Positions 28,601-36,445 of a DNA stretch of 64,000 nucleotides are shown here, one piece after another. Numbering within the stretch: position 1 is the first letter of the stretch; every line of letters begins with the position of its first letter. The DNA lies in NCBI GenBank assembly GCA_964574985.1, contig CAZNPH010000009.1:1-64000 (forward strand), in the 5' to 3' direction. The stretch comes from CAZNPH01 sp964574985. Its GTDB lineage: Bacteria; Bacteroidota; Bacteroidia; Bacteroidales; SM23-62. The translations under genes and the position numbers were made by a program. The notes beneath the pieces were generated by a model that saw nothing but the letters and a program-made list of their open reading frames with translations, was not told where the DNA came from and did not search any database.

Positions 28601-29982
28601 TAAAGAACATCTCCGTTTCCTATTCGGAAAATGAAGGAAGCATCATGCCGGGCTATACCCCCGAATCAGAAATCCTGGGTTCAAGCACCGCACAAAACAA
28701 ATTTGCCCCTGGATGGCCATTCATTCTCGGTTACCAGGACGATGGATTCCCCGCCCATGCCATAGACAACAACTGGCTTTCCCGGGATTCGCTGATCAAT
28801 TCTCCCTACATCATGACCCATACCAGCAATTTTAATATACGCAGTACCGTGGAACCCCTGGATGGCATCAGGATCGACCTCACAGCCAACCGGACATACT
28901 CTGAAAACCTGAATGAGTATTACATCGCCGATGTAAATGGAAATTTTCCCGACAGCACAAGGAGCAAACAACTCACCGGAAATTTCAGCATGTCAACCAT
29001 AACCTGGGGGACTGCTTTTGAAAAAGTATACAGCGATGAAAACTTTGCTTCGGAAACATTCAATAAATTCAAGAACCATTACAGGCAGATCATTTCAGAA
29101 AGACAGGCCCGGCACCTGGCCGAAGACGGGAACCATGTTCCACGGCTGGACTCAACCGGACTGTATTATGAGGGTTTCGGGCCCAACTCACAGGAAGTGC
29201 TCATACCCGCGTTTCTCGCAGCCTACGGGGAAAGGAGTCCGCAAACAGTCAGTCTTTCCGCTGTTCCTTCCCTGTCCGCAATCCTCCCCAACTGGAGGAT
29301 CACATTCGACGGATTATCCAGGGTCGGATTCCTGAAACCGCTGTTCCGCACCATCAGCATGTCCCATACCTACCGTTCTTCATACAACATCGGTTCATTT
29401 ATCTCCAATCCCTTCTATACGGAAGGAGAAGAAGGATTTGTGCATCCGGATGCCCGCGACCTGGACGGCAACTTCATTCCCGAATATGAGATCACTTCGG
29501 TTTCCATCAATGAGAAATTCAGTCCGTTGATCAACATCGACCTGACCTGGGTCAACAATCTGACTACCCGGATGGAGATCAACAAATCCCGGTCCCTCGC
29601 CCTGAGTCTGGCCAACAGCCAGCTCGCCGAGATGTCTTCCAACGAATTCGTGGTGGGGGCAGGATACCGATTCAACGAAGTTCCCCTGATTTTCAGCACG
29701 GGGAGCGGTGAACGCTCACTGAAAAGCGATCTCAATGTGCGTATGGATTTTTCCATCCGGAACAACCGGACCATCATCAGGAAACTGGCTGAAGAGGGCG
29801 ATCAGATCACGGCGGGACAGCGGATCATGAAAATTGAAACCACGCTGGATTATGTGTTGAGCGACCGTTTCAACCTGCGGTTTTTCTTCGACCGTGTTGT
29901 AAATAAGCCTTTTATATCCCTTTCTTATCCGACGGCAAATACCAACGTGGGGTTCAGCATACGGTTTACCCTTTCTCAATAA
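22612..29982 (+). CDS. sprA: Type IX secretion translocon SprA (Sov)
   Basis: A 2456-residue outer-membrane protein forming the giant beta-barrel channel of the type IX secretion system, through which proteins with T9SS C-terminal signals cross. The length matches Flavobacterium SprA and Porphyromonas Sov (about 2400-2500 residues). The start is a TTG at 22612. The sequence immediately after it is a clear signal peptide (NRKRKYLPAAVLFILLPFL), and I saw no closer ATG. The family-typical features visible are many Asn/Tyr/Arg-rich beta-strand stretches, DDFEGSETSIDMKNFAAWVLS, and a C-terminal strand ending TNVGFSIRFTLSQ. The ruvA and gcvH neighbours are the conserved context in Bacteroidota. Confidence 0.95.
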   Translation: MNRKRKYLPAAVLFILLPFLSVGPLHSSFQDPPGDDTLKLQYPFPEKQHFSFPDRSARYPLYLEGPENLQSDIIYDPETNSYIFSEKVGKMRIRPPAIMSFDEYREYDLQNSIREYWHQRSRGETPEMQTDFIPRIRIGGEAFDRVFGTNTIDIIPQGSAELIFGFQLSRLDNPTLSERLRRTPSFTFEEKIQMNVTGSIGDKMRLGINYNTEATFDFENKTKLEYSGKEDEIIKKIEAGNVTLPLSGSLITGSQSLFGLKTELQFGKLTVTNIFSQQKGETSVIEVEGGAQLNEFEVSADEYDANRHFFLSQYFKDRYDRALSNLPVIQSGIDITKIEVWVTNKSNNFENSRNIIAFMDLAETQRNIYATDYFSQMSGTSGLHPRNEINNLYEMMTTTYSQIRNISQATTALQPLAPGFMIGRDFGKIENARKLSTREYTLNEKLGYISLNTALNTDEVLGVAFEYTLNGKTYKVGELSSDGINAPQTLIVKLIKGTNLSPRIPTWELMMKNIYSIGAYQVNSNDFILEILYQDDKSGTAINYIPEGALGDQVLLRVLNLDNLNEQLDPYPDGVFDFISGVTVIPSNGRIIFPVREPFGSYLEQKIKDPEIAEKYVFNELYDSTITKARQAAEKNKFRISGTYQSSSSSEIMLNAMNVPQGSVKVTAGGRQLTENIDYTVDYTLGRVTIINQGLLQSGTPIKISLENQSLFAIQTKTLVGSHLDYRISEDFNIGATILNLTERPLTQKVNIGDEPISNTIWGLNGSYRSRSQLLTTLVDHIPLIDTREPSFVTVTGEFAHLVPGHSRAIKKEGTAYIDDFEGSETSIDMKNFAAWVLSSTPQGTFPEGSRTGHLSYGYNRAKLAWYVIDPLFLRNNSLTPGHIKSNPDLQSSHFVEEVFETDIFPKKENPTGVPTNINVLNLAFYPWEKGPYNYDLNIDPQGFLLNPRQRWGGIMREIQTNDFEAANVEYIEFWLMDPFVNDPDHTGGQLYFDLGEVSEDILRDSRKAFENGLPPGEEVTLVDTTVWGRVPLVQSLVNAFNNDLNARQYQDVGLDGLDDDDERSFFDSYLDSIRIMFGEASQAFLKAIGDPSNDNFHYFRGSDYDEKRLGILERYKQYNGLEGNSPTSEQSPESYPTTGSTLPNVEDINRDNTLNEGESYFEYQIDLNPSNLKVGSEFITDKVAVVSEFPNGDKSTVNWYQFRVPIYDYSNVVGSIQDFKSIRFMRMYLTGFEDSVILRFAKLDLVRGEWRKYNLPFTQGGEDLSSPEPADGSFEISAVNIEENAGKTPVNYILPPGIDRVIDPTNPQLRQLNEQSIVLKTEQLADGDARAAYKNIYMDVRQYKKLQMEVHAEALEGEPLNHGDLTAFIRLGSDYKGNFYEYEVPLQVTPPGRYENESNTDRRTVWPEENRFEISLDIFQQVKQSRNDAMRHSGSTVDITSVYSIFDEKGNRVSVKGNPNLSNVRTIMIGVRNPKATTNDLADDGMMKSGEIWMNELRLTDFNEKGGWAANARVTSKLADFGTVTFAGNTSKPGWGSIEKKVNERDKEEVIQYDLSTNLELGKFFSEKSGMTIPLYAGYSESIINPQYNPLDPDIPLKAALQNAETHEEKDSIKYYAQDYTQRKSLNFTNVRKNKMEGKPRVYDLANWSASYSYNEISSRNINTEHFVQRKYRAGLNYNFNSRPRNVRPFAKANLFNASYLRLIKDFNFYYFPSRISFRTDLNRFYGEKKLRNLNNPNLHIDTLVNKDFMWNRYYDIRYDLTRSLKLDFSATSRARIDEPLGPMNKSRSDYEAKKDSIISELLDFGRTTNYNHSINASYSLPINKIPLLNWVSSTVRYGTTYNWDAGPITPDTINLGNTIRNSNTRQGNAQLNLVNLYNKVPVLKRINQRFRGGRKPSEGKRTREVSYTRDNLVLRADRRRVISHNLKTRDIEVKMLDSGGNEIEGELEIVNENKVYFTSPQDYSRVRCEITGTRELGDHPLVIIGEYTARILMGVKNISVSYSENEGSIMPGYTPESEILGSSTAQNKFAPGWPFILGYQDDGFPAHAIDNNWLSRDSLINSPYIMTHTSNFNIRSTVEPLDGIRIDLTANRTYSENLNEYYIADVNGNFPDSTRSKQLTGNFSMSTITWGTAFEKVYSDENFASETFNKFKNHYRQIISERQARHLAEDGNHVPRLDSTGLYYEGFGPNSQEVLIPAFLAAYGERSPQTVSLSAVPSLSAILPNWRITFDGLSRVGFLKPLFRTISMSHTYRSSYNIGSFISNPFYTEGEEGFVHPDARDLDGNFIPEYEITSVSINEKFSPLINIDLTWVNNLTTRMEINKSRSLALSLANSQLAEMSSNEFVVGAGYRFNEVPLIFSTGSGERSLKSDLNVRMDFSIRNNRTIIRKLAEEGDQITAGQRIMKIETTLDYVLSDRFNLRFFFDRVVNKPFISLSYPTANTNVGFSIRFTLSQ

Positions 29983-30048
29983 CTTCCGCATCTGTTTCTG
30001 AATAAAATTTCATACTTTTACCCGGACGAAAATCATAACCAAAGCATC

Positions 30049-30426
30049 ATGAATATTCCGGAGAATTTAAAGTACACCAAAAATCATGAATGGATCCGCG
30101 TTGAAGGAGAAGAAGGCCGTGTAGGCATTACAGAATATGCCCAGGGCGAGCTCGGTGATGTTGTTTTTGTGGAAATTGAGACCGAAGGGGAAAAACTCGC
30201 CATGCATGAAGCGTTCGGAACCATCGAAGCGGTCAAGACTGTTTCGGATTTGTTCATGCCTGTAAGCGGAGAAGTGCTTGAGGTCAATTCAAAACTTGAA
30301 GACGAACCCGAACTGGTCAACAGGGATCCTCACGGAGAGGGCTGGATGATCAGGATATCCATTGAAAACAAGGAAGAACTCGATCAGCTTTTGAGTGCCG
30401 ATCAATATAAATCACACATCAGCTGA
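30049..30426 (+). CDS. gcvH: Glycine cleavage system H protein
   Basis: A 125-residue lipoyl carrier that shuttles the aminomethyl group in glycine cleavage. The lipoylated lysine is K63 in GTIEAVKTVSD and the fold motif (KNHEWIRVEG, ELGDVVFVEI) is intact. P, T and L proteins are not in the window, so the system is dispersed. Stop is 5 bp from the convergent infB stop. Confidence 0.96.
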   Translation: MNIPENLKYTKNHEWIRVEGEEGRVGITEYAQGELGDVVFVEIETEGEKLAMHEAFGTIEAVKTVSDLFMPVSGEVLEVNSKLEDEPELVNRDPHGEGWMIRISIENKEELDQLLSADQYKSHIS

Positions 30427-30431
30427 ATATC

Positions 30432-33275
30432 CTATAATTTCTTCTTGACTTCAATTTCATGGAATGCTTCAATGACATCACCGGTTTTGATGTCGTTGAA
30501 ATTCTCTATGTTCAACCCGCATTCCAGTCCGGCCGCCACTTCCTTTGCATCATCCTTAAACCTTTTCAGGGAACCCAATTCACCGGTATATACCACGATG
30601 CCGTCCCTGATAACCCTTACTTTCGAAGTTCTCTTGATCTTGCCTTCTTTTACCATACAGCCGGCAACGGTACCGGTCCTGGAGATCTTAAAAGTTTCTT
30701 TCACTTCCAGTGTAGCGGTCACTTCTTCCTTTATCTCCGGAGAAAGCATGCCTTCCATGGCCGATTTCACCTGCTCAATGGCATCATAAATGACCGAATA
30801 CAACCGGATGTCGATCTGCTCTTTTTCTGCCAGTTTTCTGGCATTCAACGAAGGCCTGACCTGGAAGCCTACAATGATGGCATTGGAAGCTGCAGCCAGC
30901 ATTACATCGGTTTCGGTGATCTGACCAACTGCCTTGTGTATGACCGATACCTGGATTTCTTCAGTACTTAATTTCAACAAAGAATCCGACAGCGCCTGTA
31001 TGGAACCGTCCACATCTCCCTTTACTATGATGTTGAGTTCCTGGAAATTGCCGATGGCAATCCTTCTGCCGATCTCATCCAGGGTTACATGCTTCTGGGA
31101 CCGGAGGCCCTGCTCTCTTTGCAACTGTTCCCTTTTGTTGGCAATCTCCTTGGCTTCCCGGTCGCTTTCCATGATGTTGAAACGGTCTCCCGCCTGGGGT
31201 GCCCCGTTCAATCCCAGAATCAGCACAGGAGTGGCAGGCCCCGCTTCATTGATCTTTTTTCCCCGCTCATTGTACATGGCCTTGACATGACCGGAATAAG
31301 CACCGGCGAGGATCACCTCTCCCGTACGGAGGGTCCCGGATTCAACCAGTATCGTAACTACATATCCCCTCCCCCTGTCGAGGGTGGATTCGATGACGGT
31401 ACCGGTCGCCCGTTTGTTATAGTTTGCTTTCAATTCAAGCATTTCGGCCTCGAGAAGCACTTTTTCAAGGAGTTCATCGATGTTGATCCCGTTCTTTGCG
31501 GATATCTCCTGAGACTGGTATTTACCCCCCCAATCCTCTGTGGCAAAATTGAGATTTGAAAGTTGTTCTTTGATCTTGTCCACATTGGCCGCAGGCTTGT
31601 CGATCTTATTGATGGCAAAAACCATGGGGACGCCGGCTGCATGTGCATGGTTGATCGCTTCGACCGTCTGGGGCATCACTCCGTCATCGGCAGCAACCAC
31701 GATGATCGCAATATCGGTCACCTGGGCACCACGGGCACGCATTGCGGTAAAAGCCTCATGCCCCGGTGTATCCAAAAATGTAATCTGCCTGCCACCGTCA
31801 AGGGATACCGAGTAGGCCCCGATGTGCTGTGTTATCCCGCCGGCTTCACCGGCGATCACGTTGGCTTTTCTTATATGGTCAAGTAATTTTGTTTTGCCGT
31901 GATCCACATGCCCCATTACAGTTACTATGGGTGAACGTGGCTTAAGATCCTCAGGTTTGTCAATTTCTTCGTCAATGGTTTCCTGCACATCCACACTGAT
32001 GAATTCCACTTTGTATCCGAACTCATCAGCGATCAGGGCAATGGTTTCAGCATCCATACGTTGATTGATGGACATAAACAAACCAATGTCCATACATTTT
32101 CCGATCACTTCGGTGGGGGTTACATCCATCATGCTGGCCAGTTCACTGACCGATACGAATTCGGTAACCCTCAGTGTATGTTTTTCTTCGGCGGCCTGCA
32201 TGGCCTGTTCCTCAGTTTTCTGGCTTTGTGCCTCCCTTTTTTCACGCCGGTATTTGGAAGCTTTGGACTTGCCCTTGCTGGTCAGTCTTGCCAGGGTATC
32301 CTTGATCTGCTTCTGGACATCTTCTTCATCGACTTCATGTTTTTGATTCCGCTTTCGTTTTTTACCGGTTTTTCTTCCTGTTTTTCTTCCTTGTTCGTCC
32401 CTGTCCGAGATATCCACCCGCTCAGTATCCCTTTTGATCCTTTTGCGCTTTTTCTTCTTTTTTCGTTTCCGTTCTTCCCCTCCTTCGCCTTCTCTGCCTG
32501 CCGGAAGATCAATCTTGCCCACTACCGTGGGACCCGACAACCTGGCAACATCCCTTTTGATAAAATCTTCCTCTTTGGCCGGGCCATGCTTTTCTTCGGT
32601 TTTCTTTTCAGCTTCCCCCGGGGGAGTTGTTTCGGTTTCTTTTTTCTCCGGTTCTTCTTTTTTCCCGGCTTTTTTTGCTTCAGGGCCGGTTTTCTCCTGA
32701 ACTCCGGAATCCAGGTCGATCTTGCCCACTACCTTTATATCCTTCTCCGCCTTTTTGCCCTCTACGGCTTTTTTCTCTTCTTCTGCCTGTTCCTTTTCTT
32801 TATCTGCAGATTCTTTATCTGCAGACTTTGTTTTATCTTCTTCCGCAGTTTTTGCCGCCGGTTTTTTTTCTTTTTCGCCTGCAGTTTCTTCTTTTTCTTC
32901 CAATTCTTCCTCTTCTGTTTCTTCTGCAGTCCCTTCTTCTTTCTGTCCGGCTTCCGGCTCGCCCGCCCGGGCGGTGTCCATTATAAGCACTTCTTCTTCC
33001 CCGCTTTCCCCACGTTCTGACTCCATATCGCTGATGGAAACCGATTCTTTCTTCTCCTGCAGACCGTACAGGTTCAACCTTTCCGATTCTTTTTTGGCAG
33101 TAATGTCAGAACTGTATTCCTTGACCAGAATGTCATATATTTCAGGAGACACCTTGGTATTGGGATTTGCAGGCACATCATACCCCTTCTTGTTGAGGAA
33201 ATCGACGATGGTCAAAATCCCCACATTAAACTCCCTTGCTATTTTACTCAGTCTCGTTGCCTTTTTTTCCACCAT
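30432..33275 (-). CDS. infB: Translation initiation factor IF-2
   Basis: A GTPase that places initiator fMet-tRNA on the 30S subunit and promotes subunit joining. It is 947 residues. An N-terminal IF2-N helical domain (about 1-55, KKATRLSKIAREFNVG) is followed by a long low-complexity Lys/Glu/Ala linker (about 80-350), a second IF2-N-like segment and the G domain with G1 GHVDHGKT at about 456, G3 DTPGHEAF and G4 NKIDK. Domains II-IV follow to the C-terminus. Last gene of rimP-nusA-infB. The linker composition is normal for IF-2 in this phylum. Confidence 0.96.
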   Translation of the reverse strand: MVEKKATRLSKIAREFNVGILTIVDFLNKKGYDVPANPNTKVSPEIYDILVKEYSSDITAKKESERLNLYGLQEKKESVSISDMESERGESGEEEVLIMDTARAGEPEAGQKEEGTAEETEEEELEEKEETAGEKEKKPAAKTAEEDKTKSADKESADKEKEQAEEEKKAVEGKKAEKDIKVVGKIDLDSGVQEKTGPEAKKAGKKEEPEKKETETTPPGEAEKKTEEKHGPAKEEDFIKRDVARLSGPTVVGKIDLPAGREGEGGEERKRKKKKKRKRIKRDTERVDISDRDEQGRKTGRKTGKKRKRNQKHEVDEEDVQKQIKDTLARLTSKGKSKASKYRREKREAQSQKTEEQAMQAAEEKHTLRVTEFVSVSELASMMDVTPTEVIGKCMDIGLFMSINQRMDAETIALIADEFGYKVEFISVDVQETIDEEIDKPEDLKPRSPIVTVMGHVDHGKTKLLDHIRKANVIAGEAGGITQHIGAYSVSLDGGRQITFLDTPGHEAFTAMRARGAQVTDIAIIVVAADDGVMPQTVEAINHAHAAGVPMVFAINKIDKPAANVDKIKEQLSNLNFATEDWGGKYQSQEISAKNGINIDELLEKVLLEAEMLELKANYNKRATGTVIESTLDRGRGYVVTILVESGTLRTGEVILAGAYSGHVKAMYNERGKKINEAGPATPVLILGLNGAPQAGDRFNIMESDREAKEIANKREQLQREQGLRSQKHVTLDEIGRRIAIGNFQELNIIVKGDVDGSIQALSDSLLKLSTEEIQVSVIHKAVGQITETDVMLAAASNAIIVGFQVRPSLNARKLAEKEQIDIRLYSVIYDAIEQVKSAMEGMLSPEIKEEVTATLEVKETFKISRTGTVAGCMVKEGKIKRTSKVRVIRDGIVVYTGELGSLKRFKDDAKEVAAGLECGLNIENFNDIKTGDVIEAFHEIEVKKKL

Positions 33276-33325
33276 GGTTCGAACTTATTAAAATATATCC
33301 TTCTGTGCAAACAGGCCAACGGCAA

Positions 33326-34564
33326 CTATTCAAATTCTGCCTTGAGGATCTTCATGACTTCACTGATGGTTTCCTCCTCAAGATCGGTCCTTCTGACCAG
33401 TTCTTCCACCGATAGTTCCAGTACGCTTCTTGCCGTATCACAGCCGATGGACTTCAATTCGTCGATGATCCATCCTTCGATCTCATCGGCAAACTCTTCG
33501 AGATTGACATCCTCTTCATCTTCTTCGTCCCCCTCCCGGTATACATCGATCTCATAACCGGTGAGCTGGCCGGCAAGCCGGATATTTAAACCGCCCTTGC
33601 CGATTGCCAGCGAAACTTCTTCGGGCTGGAGAAACACTTCAGCCCGTTTCTCTTCCTCATCCAGTTTGATGAAACTGATCTTGGCCGGACTCAGGGCACG
33701 CTGTATGAATAACTGCTTATTGTTGGTGAAGTTGATCACATCAATGTTTTCATTTTTCAGTTCCCGTACAATCCCGTGTATCCTTGAGCCCTTCATCCCC
33801 ACGCAAGCTCCAACGGGATCGATCCTTTCATCATAGGATTCCACGGCAACTTTGGCCCTTTCACCGGGGACCCTGACGATCTTCTTGATGGTTATGAGTC
33901 CGTCAAAGATTTCCGGGACCTCCAGTTCAAACAATCTTTCCAGGAAAACGGGTGAAGTACGGGACAAAATGATGAGGGGATTGTTGTTTTTCATTTCCAC
34001 CCTAACCACAACCGCCCGTATGGTATCCCCCTTCCGGAAATAATCCGAAGGGATATGTTCCCCTTTGGGAAGGATCAGTTCATTGCCCTCATCATCCAGA
34101 ACCAGGATTTCCCTTTTCCATACCTGGTATACCTCCCCGGTCACAATGTCCCCGATCCTGTCCTTATATTTTCCGTATACATTTGATTTTTCAAGGTCCA
34201 GGATCCTTGAAGTCAGGTTCTGTCTCAGGGAAAGAATGGTCCTTCGCCCGAAATCCACAAGTTTGACCTCGTCGGTTACCTCTTCACCCACTTCATAGTC
34301 CTCATCAATCTTTTTGGCTTCTGACAACGCGATCTGAATATTGGGGTCCTCCACTTCCGAATCCTCAACCACCGTGCGGTTTCTCCAGATTTCAAAATCG
34401 CCCTTATCGATGTTGATAATGATGTCAAAATTTTCATCGGTTCCGAAGTTTTTGATCATCACATTTCTGAACACATCCTCCAGGACACTCATCATGGTTG
34501 CCCGGTCGATATTTTTCAATTCCTTGAACTCCGCAAACGTGTCGATCAAATCAAGATTATCCAT
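33326..34564 (-). CDS. nusA: Transcription elongation/termination factor NusA
   Basis: Binds RNA polymerase and nascent RNA to control pausing, termination and antitermination. At 412 residues it has the N-terminal RNAP-binding domain (about 1-125), an S1 domain (about 130-200, DIVTGEVYQVWKREIL), two KH domains (about 225-345, including VGACVGMKGSRIHGIVREL and AIGKGGLNIRLAGQLTGY) and a short acidic C-terminal helical region. It lacks the duplicated acidic repeats of E. coli NusA, as is usual here. Lies 15 bp after rimP. Confidence 0.95.
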   Translation of the reverse strand: MDNLDLIDTFAEFKELKNIDRATMMSVLEDVFRNVMIKNFGTDENFDIIINIDKGDFEIWRNRTVVEDSEVEDPNIQIALSEAKKIDEDYEVGEEVTDEVKLVDFGRRTILSLRQNLTSRILDLEKSNVYGKYKDRIGDIVTGEVYQVWKREILVLDDEGNELILPKGEHIPSDYFRKGDTIRAVVVRVEMKNNNPLIILSRTSPVFLERLFELEVPEIFDGLITIKKIVRVPGERAKVAVESYDERIDPVGACVGMKGSRIHGIVRELKNENIDVINFTNNKQLFIQRALSPAKISFIKLDEEEKRAEVFLQPEEVSLAIGKGGLNIRLAGQLTGYEIDVYREGDEEDEEDVNLEEFADEIEGWIIDELKSIGCDTARSVLELSVEELVRRTDLEEETISEVMKILKAEFE

Positions 34565-34579
34565 TGCATGCTTTGTTAT

Positions 34580-35005
34580 TTAAAATCTGATCACTTCTTT
34601 TGTATGTTTAATATCATCCAGTTCAATTCTTTTGGGCCGGTGCCCGGTCTCCCCGATAAGCAGGTATTGATCCCCTGCTTCCATCAATTTCCCCCGGACC
34701 TTGATCCCGTCCTTTTTGAGCACTTCTACTTCTTTTCCCATATTTTTAACATACTGCTCATGCACCTTGAAGGGAGCGTTCAGGCCGGGTGAAGAAACCT
34801 CCAGCTCAAAATCTTCCACCTTCCTGTCCAGCCTGGCCTCAATGGCCCTGCTGAACCACACACAATCATCCAGGGTCATTCCACCATAACGATCCATCAG
34901 GACAGTTATTTTATTCTGCTCATTAACCCTGATCTCCACCACGAAATAATCCTTTCCCGCCACCAACTCATTCAGTATATTCCCGATCTTTTTCTTTTCA
35001 ATCAT
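34580..35005 (-). CDS. rimP: Ribosome maturation factor RimP
   Basis: A cytoplasmic factor required for 30S subunit maturation. It is 141 residues from the ATG at 35005, with the conserved N-terminal motif DYFVVEIRVNEQNKITVLMD, the VSSPGLNAPF turn and the C-terminal SH3-like domain. A TTG two codons upstream (35011) is possible but less likely. First gene of the rimP-nusA-infB operon, preceded by a promoter and a terminator-like hairpin in its leader. Confidence 0.92.
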   Translation of the reverse strand: MIEKKKIGNILNELVAGKDYFVVEIRVNEQNKITVLMDRYGGMTLDDCVWFSRAIEARLDRKVEDFELEVSSPGLNAPFKVHEQYVKNMGKEVEVLKKDGIKVRGKLMEAGDQYLLIGETGHRPKRIELDDIKHTKEVIRF

Positions 35006-35017
35006 GTCCAATTTACA

Positions 35018-35047
35018 ATCAATAAAATAGGGGACTTCAGTCCCCTA
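35018..35047 (-). terminator. Terminator-like hairpin in the rimP-nusA-infB leader
   Basis: On the minus strand TAGGGGACT-GA-AGTCCCCTA forms a perfect 9-bp inverted repeat (35028-35047), realistically an 8-bp stem with a tetraloop, followed by TTTTATTGATTG. The T-rich tract is on the minus side only (the plus side continues AACAAAAC), so it points into the operon. It lies between the promoter (35076-35106) and the rimP ATG. This is the arrangement of an attenuator. Confidence 0.6.
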
Positions 35048-35075
35048 AACAAAACAACGCCGCAACTTTCGCCTG

Positions 35076-35106
35076 CAAATCTATCAATAATATGCGAAAA
35101 ACACAA
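35076..35106 (-). promoter_or_regulatory. Promoter of rimP-nusA-infB
   Basis: On the minus strand TTG (35106-35104), a 20-bp spacer and TAGATTTG (35083-35076) fit the Bacteroidota promoter consensus. Transcription would begin near 35069, giving a leader of about 60 nt before rimP that contains the hairpin. Confidence 0.7.
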
Positions 35107-35167
35107 GATGCATGCACATTTTCATTTTTTCTTTGAAAGTCCTTGCTGTTTTGAGTAAATTAACCGG

Positions 35168-36412
35168 GTGGATTCGAATCGCTACCATAAGAGAAAAATT
35201 ATCAATGATCCCGTTTACGGATTCATCAACGTCTCTTTCGAAACCATTCTCAATCTGATTGAACATCCTTATTTTCAAAGGCTTCGACGCATCAAACAGT
35301 TGGGGCTCACCTATTTTGTCTACCCGGGTGCTGTTCATTCACGGTTCCAGCATGCGTTGGGATGCACACATCTGACTTCACTGGCCATCGAAATCCTGAG
35401 ATCAAAAGGTCATTTGGTGAACGAACAGGAGGCAGAATCCGTCACCCAGGCAGTTCTTCTTCATGATATCGGGCACGGTCCCTTTTCCCATGCCCTCGAA
35501 GAATCCATTACCACAGAAACAGATCACGAAGAACTGTCCCTGCACCTCATGCAGGAATTGAACAATCAATCCGGCGGGAAACTCGATGCAGCCATTGCAA
35601 TATTCCAAAACCGTTATCCCAAAAGATTTCTTCATCAGCTCGTGGCCGGGCAACTGGATATGGACCGGCTCGATTATCTGAGAAGGGACAGTTTTTACAC
35701 CGGAGTCAGTGAAGGGGTGATCGGGTCCGACAGGATCATTAAAATGCTCAGCATCGTGAATGATCAGCTGGTGGTGGAGGCAAAAGGGATCTATTCCATT
35801 GAGCGGTTTCTGATTGCGCGCAGACTAATGTTCTGGCAGGTATATCTTCACAAAGCGGTGATATCGGCTGAAAAACTGCTGGTCAACATTCTCCGGAGGG
35901 CCCGTGAGCTGGCAGAAAGAAAAGAAGAACTATTTGCCACCCCGGCACTCGGTTATTTTCTTCACCGCAAGATCTCCGCGGGCCAGTTCGGCAAGAAGGA
36001 ACTTGAACTGTTCACCCTTCTGGATGATACCGATATTATGGCTTCCGTCAAGGTATGGTCGCTTCATACCGATCCCGTCCTGAGCATGTTGTGCAAAAAT
36101 TTGCTGAGCAGGAATCTGTACCGTACGGAAATATCCTATCAGCCTTTTGCTATGGACCGCGTGGAGTATTTGCACAAAAAAACTGTCAGGAAATACGGTA
36201 TTTCCGGAGAAGATGTCCGGTATTTTGTGTTTACCGGTGAAATCACCAACAAAGCATACAGTGAACTGGATGACAGGATACAGATACTTTGCGGGGACGG
36301 CAGCATTGAGGACATTGCCGAGGCTTCGGATATGCTCAACATCCAGGTTCTTTCCAAGACCGTGAAAAAACATTTTCTATGTTATCCCAGAGAATTAATT
36401 CTTTCATTGTGA
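35168..36412 (+). CDS. HD-domain phosphohydrolase (dGTPase-like)
   Basis: A 414-residue cytoplasmic protein with an N-terminal HD metal-dependent phosphohydrolase domain: H57 in GAVHSRFQHALG, then H99-D100 in LLHDIGHGPFSHALE, and a later aspartate in LDMDRLDYLRRD. It resembles the dNTPase-related HD proteins found next to lpxD in many Bacteroidota. The substrate is not known. The start is a GTG at 35168; the next residues (DSNRYHKRKIINDPVYGFI) are the conserved beginning of the family. Confidence 0.85.
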   Translation: MDSNRYHKRKIINDPVYGFINVSFETILNLIEHPYFQRLRRIKQLGLTYFVYPGAVHSRFQHALGCTHLTSLAIEILRSKGHLVNEQEAESVTQAVLLHDIGHGPFSHALEESITTETDHEELSLHLMQELNNQSGGKLDAAIAIFQNRYPKRFLHQLVAGQLDMDRLDYLRRDSFYTGVSEGVIGSDRIIKMLSIVNDQLVVEAKGIYSIERFLIARRLMFWQVYLHKAVISAEKLLVNILRRARELAERKEELFATPALGYFLHRKISAGQFGKKELELFTLLDDTDIMASVKVWSLHTDPVLSMLCKNLLSRNLYRTEISYQPFAMDRVEYLHKKTVRKYGISGEDVRYFVFTGEITNKAYSELDDRIQILCGDGSIEDIAEASDMLNIQVLSKTVKKHFLCYPRELILSL

Positions 36413-36420
36413 TTATTGTA

Positions 36421-36428
36421 TAGATTTG
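36421..36428 (+). promoter_or_regulatory. -7 box of lpxD
   Basis: TAGATTTG matches TAnnTTTG, ending 17 bp before the ATG at 36446. An upstream in-frame start would lie before this box, which supports the ATG at 36446 as the real start. Confidence 0.5.
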
Positions 36429-36445
36429 TGCCTAAAATCAAATTC

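Noticed and set aside
30427..30431. Terminator between gcvH and infB
   Set aside because: The 5-bp gap has no hairpin; I could not support a terminator.
32061..33020. 319-residue plus-strand ORF rich in Phe, Ser and Leu
   Set aside because: It is antisense to the Lys/Glu-rich linker of infB; composition is the mirror of that low-complexity region.
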